NCBI RefSeq assembly: GCF_002954545.1
Contig: NZ_MSCH01000003.1
Coordinates: 1,266,824 to 1,330,823, forward strand
DNA: 64,000 nucleotides
DNA from: Psychrosphaera saromensis
GTDB taxonomy: Bacteria > Pseudomonadota > Gammaproteobacteria > Enterobacterales > Alteromonadaceae
Reading direction: 5' to 3'
In this document: positions 56,417 to 63,341 of the stretch, piece by piece
How the letters are laid out: each line of letters opens with the position of its first letter
How positions within the stretch are numbered: position 1 is the stretch's first letter
Translations under genes and position numbers: made by a program
Notes under the pieces: generated by a model
Told to the model about the DNA's origin: nothing
What the model saw: the letters and a program-made list of their open reading frames with translations, nothing else
Database searches by the model: none

Positions 56417-56740
56417 TCTTATTCCCCTTAATATAATTTCTCTTTAGTTAAACACAGCATTAAATAATCCTGTGATTTATTAGTCGATCGTTGTTTTCGA
56501 AAGGGAATAAGATTGTGTCTCAACACAATCGAACGCTCGCTTCGCGAGGTTCGATGACTCCGTACATCCATGTACTTCGCCCTACGGGCCAGCCTTCGGC
56601 TGTTGATGAATGTTCCCGACATTCATGCTCCGGGTCAGGCACCATCTTAATATTCCCCATGTTTTATAATTAAATTCAAATTTTATATATTCTGAATACT
56701 TTTCGTATGCCTATCGTTTGCACAATATGCCGTGGGGAAT
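56399..56740. repeat. Direct repeat, left copy (tRNA 3' end plus flank)
   Basis: It begins in the tRNA-Phe T-arm and continues for about 342 bp. It is repeated with high identity at 57722-58063, at a constant offset of 1,323 bp where I compared it. It contains a short IR (atcttattccc 56416-56426 / gggaataagat 56503-56513), a hairpin-rich segment and a second, degraded tRNA-like tail near 56630. Confidence 0.85.
56529..56626. repeat. Hairpin-rich repeat, copy A
   Basis: Four consecutive hairpins occur: tcgaac-g-ctcgc / gcgag-gttcga, gtacat / atgtac, cagcc / ggctg, and atgaatgt / acattcat. Copies B and C are at 57852 and 58087. Confidence 0.8.
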
Positions 56741-56899
56741 CAAAGTTTGTTCAGGGTAAGCCGCACCTGTTTCATCAATAACCCAGTCAGTATCTATTCC
56801 AAAGAACAAGTCATATAGGTAATCAAACGGATCTGACGTACTACTTGAGTGAGCTTGGCTTGTCACTAATAGCATTAATAATATTATTATTTTTTTCAT
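56711..56899 (-). CDS. Small secreted protein, possibly 3'-truncated
   Basis: This 62-aa ORF has a clear signal peptide (MKKIIILLMLLVTSQAHS) and an AAGGA ribosome-binding site 6 nt before the ATG. The mature part (about 44 aa, acidic, aromatic-rich) is unrecognised. Its last ten or so codons lie in the duplicated repeat, so the original C-terminus may have been lost. It is divergent from the barrel gene across 59 bp. Confidence 0.5.
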   Translation of the reverse strand: MKKIIILLMLLVTSQAHSSSTSDPFDYLYDLFFGIDTDWVIDETGAAYPEQTLIPHGILCKR

Positions 56900-56958
56900 T
56901 TAATTTCCTTTTAATTGTGTTTAATATGTATCTTAAATTGATATGGATTAAAATTATT

Positions 56959-57429
56959 ATGTTTAATAAGATTGATACATTGCTTTTTTTTATATTAGGT
57001 ATTTCTGCTTTTCCCACTTTTTCGAGCAATAAGTCTATCCCTATAGAAGTTGGTATAGGGGTTGAGTATGGTGGAGCGGGTAGTCAAATATTTCTTCCAG
57101 CAAGTAATCAGAAATTTAACTCATATGTTACGGTAGGTGTTGTTAGTGCGTTTAGTGAAAATGAAAACACATTCATTGTTAGTGGTGTAGGCGTAAATTT
57201 TCGACTAAATCGACAATCAACCTGGGGATTGTATTCAGGAATTCTGGGAACAGAATCTCACTTTAATATTAATGATGAATCATTAATAGAACGACAAAAA
57301 GTAAGTCTTTATGGCTTATCTGTTAACTATAAGCATAAAATTTTAAAATCAAATTTTTATCTTGGGGCAAGCTATAATATTTATTCAGAAGGTACATACC
57401 CTATGATAACATTTTCATACAAGTATTGA
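56959..57429 (+). CDS. Small outer-membrane beta-barrel protein, unknown
   Basis: I do not recognise the family. ATG 56959 gives 156 aa: a signal peptide (FFILGISAFPTFS), then Gly-rich alternating strands (GIGVEYGGAGSQIF, SGVGVNFRL, FYLGASYNIYS) and a C-terminal aromatic (SYKY) typical of barrels. Upstream in-frame starts to 56845 lack a ribosome-binding site and overlap the divergent gene. It is island cargo. Confidence 0.6.
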   Translation: MFNKIDTLLFFILGISAFPTFSSNKSIPIEVGIGVEYGGAGSQIFLPASNQKFNSYVTVGVVSAFSENENTFIVSGVGVNFRLNRQSTWGLYSGILGTESHFNINDESLIERQKVSLYGLSVNYKHKILKSNFYLGASYNIYSEGTYPMITFSYKY

Positions 57430-57475
57430 TCTTCGGTTTTTATAGCGATGTTCCTCTAAGTTAGTATTTTTACTA

Positions 57476-57723
57476 TCAATCATTAAACCGATCGATCACA
57501 GCTTTCATTTTCTCAGCAACTTGAGTTTGTTCAAGGTGAGCATAGCGCATTGTTGTACCAATATTTGAGTGACCTAAAACGTGTGCAGTTTCTTTTAGAT
57601 TAAAGCTGTTTTGAACTAATCGACTGGCACAAGTATGACGAAAATCATGTACTCTGAAGTCATCAATACCAGCATTAGCAATAGCTCTACGAATTGAAAT
57701 AGTAACTTGTTCCAGACAAATTT
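57476..57723 (-). pseudogene. Tyrosine recombinase (phage integrase), C-terminal remnant
   Basis: The reading frame encodes about 80 residues ending at TGA 57478-57476. It includes the catalytic HDFRHTCASRL box and LGHSNIGTTMRYAHL, with the nucleophile Tyr. The N-terminal two thirds, including the first catalytic Arg, are missing; the frame runs straight into the duplicated tRNA-Phe tail. It cannot be active alone, but proves the origin of the flanking repeats. Confidence 0.9.
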
Positions 57724-58063
57724 CCGGGTCGAGGCACCATCTTATTCCCCTTAATATAATTTCTCTTTAGTTAAACACCGCATTAAATAATCCTGTAATT
57801 TATTAGTCGATCGTTGTTTTCGAAAGGGAATAAGATTGTGACTCAACATAATCGAACGCTCGCTTCGCGAGGTTCGATGACTCCGTACATCCATGTACTT
57901 CGCCCTACGGGCCAGCTAAAGCTGTTGATGAATGTTCCAGACATTTATGCTCCGAGTACGAGGCACCATCTTAATATTCCCATTCTTATATTATTAAATT
58001 CAAATCTTATATATTCTGAATACTTTTCGCATGCTTATCGTTCGCATCATATGGCGTGGGGAA
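57722..58063. repeat. Direct repeat, right copy
   Basis: It is the second copy of the 56399-56740 sequence, starting with the 18-bp tRNA-Phe 3' end (57722-57739), with scattered substitutions and small changes at the internal tRNA-like tail (57950-57969). Confidence 0.85.
57852..57949. repeat. Hairpin-rich repeat, copy B
   Basis: The layout is the same as copy A, but the third hairpin is cagc-taaa-gctg in place of cagcc-ttc-ggctg: sequence differs while pairing is kept. Confidence 0.8.
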
Positions 58064-58086
58064 TAATAAGATAGTTTCACTACACA

Positions 58087-58378
58087 TCGAACGCTCTCTG
58101 CGCTCGGTTAGATTATGAAATACATCCATGTATATGTTGTTACGCTTGTTTATTTGCGCATTCAGTAGGAATTAAAAATTGTTTAGGCGAGATAGATTGT
58201 GTAGGCATAGTTGTTCTACGTCAAATCAATTTAGCGAAGCATAAACTATTTTTAAACCTATCGCAGACATGACAAAACATGTTTTGGCTTGCTGATTGTG
58301 TAAATAAACAAGTGGAACAACATCAAGCCCTACGGGCCAGCTAAAGCTGTTGATGAATGTTCCAGACATTCATGCTCC
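58087..58378. repeat. Hairpin-rich repeat, copy C, interrupted
   Basis: The first two hairpins (58087-58132) and the last two (58328-58378) match copies A and B. About 190 bp of unrelated AT-rich sequence separates them, probably an insertion. Nothing coding is visible in 58064-58541. Confidence 0.65.
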
Positions 58379-58541
58379 TGGTATGAATGCTGAGTCGTTG
58401 GGTTTTAAGTTAATTCAAAGAATATTTTTTATTTTTCTAGTAATTTTATACGCTTATAAAATTATTTATTACCCGCCTTGTTTTTATATAAATGTGGATT
58501 ATATTCAATAATACCTTACGTTCCTTTTATCGGAATTTATT

Positions 58542-59786
58542 ATGTCGCTATTTAGAAAGGAAGCTGTAGCCCAACAAAGTGAACGCCTAACGGGCGCGAT
58601 TATTCTGGCTCAGCCATTATCAATAAAGTTAACGGTAGCCACACTTGTCGCCATTGCTGCTGCAATTGTGTTATTTATTTTTACTGCTGAGTATTCTAGA
58701 AAAGAAACAGTTCGTGGCTTTTTAGTCCCAAGCAAAGGTGTAGTTAAAAGCGTAGCAACACAAGGTGGTGTGGTTGATAAACTTTGGGTGAAAGAGGGTG
58801 ATAAAGTAATAAAAGGCCAACCGCTTGTTAGTATTATTATTCAAAAGAAAAACGCCACAGGAATTGATTTAAGTGACCAGCTTATTGAGCAAATTGAACA
58901 TCAAACGTTAATGCTTGTTGATGAAATAAGCCAACACAACACACTCCAATTACAAGAAGTTAAACATTTAAAACAACGTTATTTAGCATTGAAAAATGAA
59001 CAAGGTGCATTAACAAATCAGTTAACTTTAGCGGATGAAAAGTTAATCTTATTGTTGGCACAACAAGATCATTTTAATACGTTAAGTAAAAATGGTCACC
59101 TCTCCAAGTTTGAAAAAGACACTCAAGAGCAAGAGTTACTAGCCGCAAAACAAGAAAAACAAAATATTAATCGTTTGTTGATACAACAACAAAATGAACT
59201 CACTCAAGTTAGTTTTAATATTGAAAATATTCCTCAGCAATATGCCCTTAAAATCAATAGTCTGAAACGCCAACAAAGCGAATTTTCTAGCCAAATAGCA
59301 CAAATATCTAACGGCCATAAATATACGATTACCGCGAGCCAAGGCGGAGTCGTGTCTGGCATCCAAGTTTTTGAGGGAGAAAACTTAACCCAGGCAAAAT
59401 CTATATTGCATATTCTGCCAGAAGATTCAGAACTGATTGCAGAACTGCTATTGCCAACTCGTTCAGCTGGATTTATTGAGGAAGGGAATAACACTCGGTT
59501 ACGTTTTGATGCCTTCCCATATCAACGCTTCGGTTTTATCCAAAGCCAAATTGTACAAATAGATCAAACATTGATCACACCAAATGAAAGACAAATGCCT
59601 ATTGCACTACAAGAGCCAGTTTATAGATTAAGAGCTAAGTTGAATCAACAGCAAATCCAAGCGTTTGGCAAAGCGTTCGACTTAAAAAGCGGGATGTTAT
59701 TTGACGCAGACATCATGCTTGAGCAACGCACATTAATAGAATGGTTACTAGAACCCATATACAGCTTAAAAGGCCGTGTCGATTAA
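58542..59786 (+). CDS. HlyD-family membrane fusion protein of the microcin exporter (CvaA-like)
   Basis: This periplasmic adaptor should bridge the inner-membrane ABC exporter to TolC. The 414-aa product has a short cytoplasmic N-terminus and one transmembrane helix (residues about 28-50). A half lipoyl motif (GGVVDKLWVKEGDKVIKGQPL) is followed by a long coiled coil (about 110-245, rich in Gln/Leu/Lys), the second lipoyl half (SQGGVVSGIQVFEGENL) and a beta-barrel C-terminus. It has the size and layout of CvaA of the colicin V system. It is the first gene of the locus. Confidence 0.92.
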   Translation: MSLFRKEAVAQQSERLTGAIILAQPLSIKLTVATLVAIAAAIVLFIFTAEYSRKETVRGFLVPSKGVVKSVATQGGVVDKLWVKEGDKVIKGQPLVSIIIQKKNATGIDLSDQLIEQIEHQTLMLVDEISQHNTLQLQEVKHLKQRYLALKNEQGALTNQLTLADEKLILLLAQQDHFNTLSKNGHLSKFEKDTQEQELLAAKQEKQNINRLLIQQQNELTQVSFNIENIPQQYALKINSLKRQQSEFSSQIAQISNGHKYTITASQGGVVSGIQVFEGENLTQAKSILHILPEDSELIAELLLPTRSAGFIEEGNNTRLRFDAFPYQRFGFIQSQIVQIDQTLITPNERQMPIALQEPVYRLRAKLNQQQIQAFGKAFDLKSGMLFDADIMLEQRTLIEWLLEPIYSLKGRVD

Positions 59787-59864
59787 TGCTATGGCTAAAC
59801 TAAAATGGGTGTTTGGTAATAAATAGCGATAAGAATTTAAAAGAATTTTCTAACTAAGGACTTT

Positions 59865-60034
59865 CTAATCAGAAGATTAGTGTTAATAACTAGACCTTAA
59901 TGGAAAATAGGGCGGCTAGCTTTAGTCAACTTTGAACAGAACAACTAAAGCCAGCCAAATTAACCGCTAACTTAAATAATTTAAGTTAGCTAATTAACAA
60001 TCCGACAACATCTTAATGGTAAGAGAACGTCGGA
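59865..60034 (+). promoter_or_regulatory. Hairpin-rich leader upstream of the microcin gene
   Basis: Four inverted repeats follow each other. They are ctaatc / gattag (59865-59880); a 13-bp stem with one mismatch (59914-59926 / 59944-59956); a perfect 12-1-12 palindrome (59966-59990); and tccgac / gtcgga enclosing tctta / taaga (60001-60034). The last ends just before the GGAG ribosome-binding site. Confidence 0.6.
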
Positions 60035-60051
60035 AACATGGAGTATATATT

Positions 60052-60321
60052 ATGCGTGAATTAAACGTAAATGAAATTGAACAAGTTAATGGTGGTGTTA
60101 TACCTGGTGCTATTATAGGTGCGATTGCTGGTGGTGCTAATGAGGCTGCATCTGGAGGTAGTACCGGTGATATCGTTGGTGCGGTCATGATGGGGGCTAT
60201 AGCAGGTGCTACTGGTGGCTTAGCTAGTGCTGCTTTCAAAGCAGGACAAAAATTTGCTGGGGCTTTATTGGGTACAACTTCAGTATATTCAACCGTCCTT
60301 CCATCACTAACTAAGTCTTGA
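60052..60321 (+). CDS. Class II microcin precursor with double-glycine leader
   Basis: The 89-aa product has the leader MRELNVNEIEQVNGG, ending in Gly-Gly at residues 14-15. This closely follows the colicin V-type leader pattern MR-x-L-x-x-NE-x-x-x-V-x-GG. Cleavage gives a predicted 74-aa mature peptide that is rich in Gly and Ala, hydrophobic, without Cys, and has several G-x-x-x-G spacings (AIAGGANEAASGG, GAIAGATGG). It ends in SLTKS. It should insert in target inner membranes. ATG 60052 follows GGAG; an open frame back to 60016 overlaps the leader hairpin and is rejected. I do not recognise the mature sequence, so it looks new. Confidence 0.88.
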   Translation: MRELNVNEIEQVNGGVIPGAIIGAIAGGANEAASGGSTGDIVGAVMMGAIAGATGGLASAAFKAGQKFAGALLGTTSVYSTVLPSLTKS

Positions 60322-60354
60322 TAATAAATAACATGCAGAAGCTTTAAATTAATG

Positions 60355-60388
60355 TGCAAAGAGTACTTAGATACTCTTTGCATTTTTC
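60355..60388 (+). terminator. Terminator directly after the microcin gene
   Basis: The perfect stem tgcaaagagta / tactctttgca with loop cttaga is followed by a T-run. It would allow a short, abundant microcin mRNA with limited readthrough into the genes behind it. Confidence 0.9.
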
Positions 60389-60407
60389 GAAACTATGAAG
60401 GCATACA

Positions 60408-60731
60408 ATGAAAAAAGTACTTATTAGATACTGTTCTATTTATCAAGACTGGAACGATGACAACATAGAAAAATGGAATAGCCAAAGACAGAGTGGAATG
60501 TTTAAGTTCATATTAATTGAAGGTGTCATTAAATGGGGGGTAACAGCAGCATTTTTATTTATTTCGCTTAAGCTGGTAATGAATGATGTAGGTAAAATGG
60601 AGATTATGAGAATTTGTTTTATATGGTTAGTTGCATCACTCGTATATGGCTACGTATATTGGGTAGGTACAACGGCATCATATGAAAATTATGTAGCCAA
60701 TAATAAAAAAACTCACGATGCTAGAGTCTAG
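60408..60731 (+). CDS. Small membrane protein, candidate microcin immunity protein
   Basis: I do not recognise this 107-aa product. It has two predicted transmembrane helices (about residues 38-57 and 68-88), a charged N-terminus with several Trp (YQDWNDDNIEKWNSQRQSG) and a hydrophilic tail. Size, topology and position right after the microcin gene match immunity proteins of class II microcins such as Cvi. Assignment is by context only. Confidence 0.6.
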   Translation: MKKVLIRYCSIYQDWNDDNIEKWNSQRQSGMFKFILIEGVIKWGVTAAFLFISLKLVMNDVGKMEIMRICFIWLVASLVYGYVYWVGTTASYENYVANNKKTHDARV

Positions 60732-60749
60732 TATTTGGGAGAATAATCT

Positions 60750-60899
60750 ATGCAACAATTAGACTTGAAAGTAGGTTCTGTAGTATTAAACTTTTGTTTA
60801 ACATTCCTACTTTGCCAAACATTTTTAAGTGTTATTTACGGTTACGAAATTGATCTGTTCAATTTACTTTTATTAATACTACTAGGGCCTCTTATATAA
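60750..60899 (+). CDS. Tiny membrane protein, 49 aa, unknown
   Basis: The ATG at 60750 has a GGGAG site 8 nt upstream. The product is nearly all hydrophobic, with two possible helices (SVVLNFCLTFLLCQTFLSVI and NLLLLILLGPLI). It could be a second immunity or accessory peptide, or the N-terminal remnant of a longer gene. Nothing similar is known to me. Confidence 0.45.
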   Translation: MQQLDLKVGSVVLNFCLTFLLCQTFLSVIYGYEIDLFNLLLLILLGPLI

Positions 60900-60971
60900 T
60901 TATTTACGTGAAAGTAAAAAGGTATTATCAATTAAATATTTTGTATTACCGCCTATTTTAGGATTGTGCTT

Positions 60972-61088
60972 ATGGATCGCTTTATATTTATAGCTGGAGT
61001 GCTCTTAGCAAGACTCATTAAGGTTAATTTAAAAGAAGATATTGACTTGGAAAGGGTAAATTCATATCTCACTAATTCACTGGCGTAA
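60972..61088 (+). CDS. Tiny ORF, 38 aa, unknown
   Basis: The ATG at 60972 has AGGA 8 nt upstream. The product MDRFIFIAGVLLARLIKVNL continues with an acidic tail. It has one short hydrophobic segment. It may be an accessory peptide of the locus or simply a chance ORF. Confidence 0.35.
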   Translation: MDRFIFIAGVLLARLIKVNLKEDIDLERVNSYLTNSLA

Positions 61089-61097
61089 GTCGTAATT

Positions 61098-61130
61098 TTA
61101 ATCCTTTAAGTTGAAGGCTTAAAGGATTAA
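61098..61130 (+). promoter_or_regulatory. Hairpin that occludes the exporter ribosome-binding site
   Basis: Perfect 13-bp arms ttaatcctttaag (61098-61110) and cttaaaggattaa (61118-61130) have a 7-nt loop. The right arm contains the AAAGGA site for ATG 61135. In mRNA this would hide the site and limit translation of the exporter. Confidence 0.7.
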
Positions 61131-61134
61131 GAGC

Positions 61135-63291
61135 ATGGAGGGTACAACAATCGACAACTCAATCTTAAACTTCTCATCTTTAAAATCAGTATCTTTGATC
61201 CTGCAAGCCGAAGTTGCTGAATGTGGTTTAGCTTCTATGGCGATGGTGGCGAGTTTTTATGGCCACCAACTTGATATGCCTGCCATGCGGAAGCGTTTTT
61301 CTGCCAACTTAAAAGGCATGAACTTACAGCAATTAATTGATGTGGGTGACAGTCTTGGTTTAGCAAGCCGTGCATTACAATGCCCGATAGATGACGTGCA
61401 TAAATTAGCAACGCCATGCATTTTACATTGGGATATGAATCACTTTGTGGTGCTAACTAAAGTCTCTGGTAAAGGCAGTAAATCTACTTTTTCTATTAAT
61501 GATCCCGCCGTCGGTAAACGTACCTTAACCTTTGACGAATTTGGTAAACATTTTACTGGTATTTGTTTGGAATTAACCCCTACTAATAAATTTGAAGTAA
61601 AACAAGAACAAGCTCGGATGAAGTTTACCCAGTTGTGGAGTTCAATGTCTGGATTAAAATCTGGACTGGTTAAGCTGGTATCTTTGTCTTTGGTATTACA
61701 ACTTTTTGCACTGATGTCGCCATATTATATGCAGTGGGTGGTGGATGAGGTATTAGTTAGTTTTGATGAACCCTTGTTAACTGTGTTGGCTATGGGCTTT
61801 GGCTTAATTGTTATTATTTCCACTATAACCAACGCAGTACGTAGTTGGCTTATTCTGCGTTTATCCAGCGTGCTTAATATGCAAATGGGTGTGAATTTAC
61901 TCAGGCATTTATTGCGCCTGCCAATGAATTATTTTGAGTCTCGGCATGTGGGAGATATTATTTCTCGTTTTGGATCCCTTGCGCAAATCCGTGAACGGAT
62001 TACTACTGGTTTTGTGGAGACCTTAGTAGATGGTGTGATGTCTATTACGGTATTAATTATGATGGCGTTATATTCATTAAAGTTGACTGCTATTGTTTTA
62101 GGGGCAATAACTTTATATACAATAGTGCGTTTAGTTTTGTACCGTCCTTTGCACCAGGCAACAGAGGAGATGATCCAAAGCTCAGCCAAAGAGCAATCTA
62201 GTTTTTTAGAAAATATCCGTGGCATGCAAACCATTAAGTTGTTTGGTAATGAATCTCAACGACAAGGTATTTGGCAAAACCGTTATGCAGAAGTGATAAA
62301 TTCTGAAATTAGACTTGGCCGACTAAACATAAGTTTTGAGTCTTTTAACAAACTGTTATTTGGTCTAGAGAATGTATTTGTTATTTATTTTGCTGCACAG
62401 ATGGTGATGGTTAATAGCTTAACCGTTGGTATGGTATTGGCGTTTATTGCTTATAAAGGTCAGCTAACGCAACGTTTTGCTAATTTAATTGAGCAAATTA
62501 TTCAGTTTAAAATGATGCGTTTACACCTTGACCGCATTTCCGATATTGCGCTCACTAATCAAGAGGCTAATAGAGAAGGGAAAGGCGATGGTAATGGAAG
62601 TCTACAACTTTCAACTGGTTCTTCAAAAGGAGCGCTAACGTTAGAAAATATATGTTTTGCTTATAGTGATGAAGATGCATCCATTTTAAACAATGTTAAC
62701 TTGTCATTAAACGCAGGTGATTCTATTGCGATTACTGGCCCATCTGGTGCGGGTAAAACAACGCTAATGAAAATTATGCTTGGGCTATTACAACCAACAT
62801 CTGGCAGGGTATTGCTCGATGGTAAAGACATTACTCACATTGGCTTAAAAAATTACCGTAAACAGATAGCTGCCGTTATGCAGGACGATACATTATTGGC
62901 GGGGTCCATTGCTGACAATATTAGCTTTTTTGATACTCAACCTGATTTTGCAAAAATAGAGCAGAGTGCTCAGTTAGCGTCTATTCATGATGATATTGGT
63001 AAAATGACAATGGGATATAACTCTTTGGTGGGTGACATGGGCTCTAACCTTTCAGGTGGACAACTTCAGCGCGTTTTACTCGCCAGAGCTTTATATCAAT
63101 CACCAAGTATTTTATATATGGATGAAGCGACAAGCCATTTAGACACAGATAATGAAGCTAAAATTAGTGAGCAAATCCAGCACTTATCAATGACGCGTAT
63201 TATGATTGCACACAGGAAAGAAACGATTAATATGGCCAATAAAGTTTATCAGTTACTTGATGGCCAGTTGACCGAACTCAATAAGCTTTAA
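61135..63291 (+). CDS. C39-peptidase ABC exporter of the microcin (CvaB-like)
   Basis: This inner-membrane transporter removes the double-glycine leader and exports the peptide. Its 718 aa comprise three parts. The first is an N-terminal C39 peptidase (residues 20-145) with oxyanion Gln24, catalytic Cys30 (AECGLAS), His103 (NHFVVL) and Asp123 (NDPA). The second is a six-helix membrane domain (about 175-450). The third is an ATPase with Walker A GPSGAGKTT (535-543), signature LSGGQLQRV (639-647), Walker B ILYMDE (659-664) and H-loop His693. All catalytic residues are intact, so the export machine looks functional. Confidence 0.95.
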   Translation: MEGTTIDNSILNFSSLKSVSLILQAEVAECGLASMAMVASFYGHQLDMPAMRKRFSANLKGMNLQQLIDVGDSLGLASRALQCPIDDVHKLATPCILHWDMNHFVVLTKVSGKGSKSTFSINDPAVGKRTLTFDEFGKHFTGICLELTPTNKFEVKQEQARMKFTQLWSSMSGLKSGLVKLVSLSLVLQLFALMSPYYMQWVVDEVLVSFDEPLLTVLAMGFGLIVIISTITNAVRSWLILRLSSVLNMQMGVNLLRHLLRLPMNYFESRHVGDIISRFGSLAQIRERITTGFVETLVDGVMSITVLIMMALYSLKLTAIVLGAITLYTIVRLVLYRPLHQATEEMIQSSAKEQSSFLENIRGMQTIKLFGNESQRQGIWQNRYAEVINSEIRLGRLNISFESFNKLLFGLENVFVIYFAAQMVMVNSLTVGMVLAFIAYKGQLTQRFANLIEQIIQFKMMRLHLDRISDIALTNQEANREGKGDGNGSLQLSTGSSKGALTLENICFAYSDEDASILNNVNLSLNAGDSIAITGPSGAGKTTLMKIMLGLLQPTSGRVLLDGKDITHIGLKNYRKQIAAVMQDDTLLAGSIADNISFFDTQPDFAKIEQSAQLASIHDDIGKMTMGYNSLVGDMGSNLSGGQLQRVLLARALYQSPSILYMDEATSHLDTDNEAKISEQIQHLSMTRIMIAHRKETINMANKVYQLLDGQLTELNKL

Positions 63292-63341
63292 TTGAATAAG
63301 TTTTAAACTAAAAAAGAAATAATCTAAAAAGGAAATAAATT

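Larger units (their letters stand above)
56399..57739. mobile_element. Decayed integrative element at tRNA-Phe
   Basis: The boundaries are the 18-bp tRNA 3'-end duplications. Inside are a small secreted ORF, a small barrel gene and the C-terminal third of a tyrosine integrase that abuts the right duplication. This is the classic signature of tRNA-site integration followed by deletion. The island may extend further right to include the microcin locus. Confidence 0.75.

Noticed and set aside
56491..56673. Small ORF MFSKGNKIVSQHNRTLASRG in the tRNA flank, also seen at 57814-58074
   Set aside because: It is the translation of the hairpin-rich repeat; the two copies diverge in frame and C-terminus, and the sequence is constrained by pairing, not by codons.
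60016..60051. Twelve-codon N-terminal extension of the microcin precursor
   Set aside because: It lies in the leader hairpin, is highly basic and would destroy the canonical MREL leader start.
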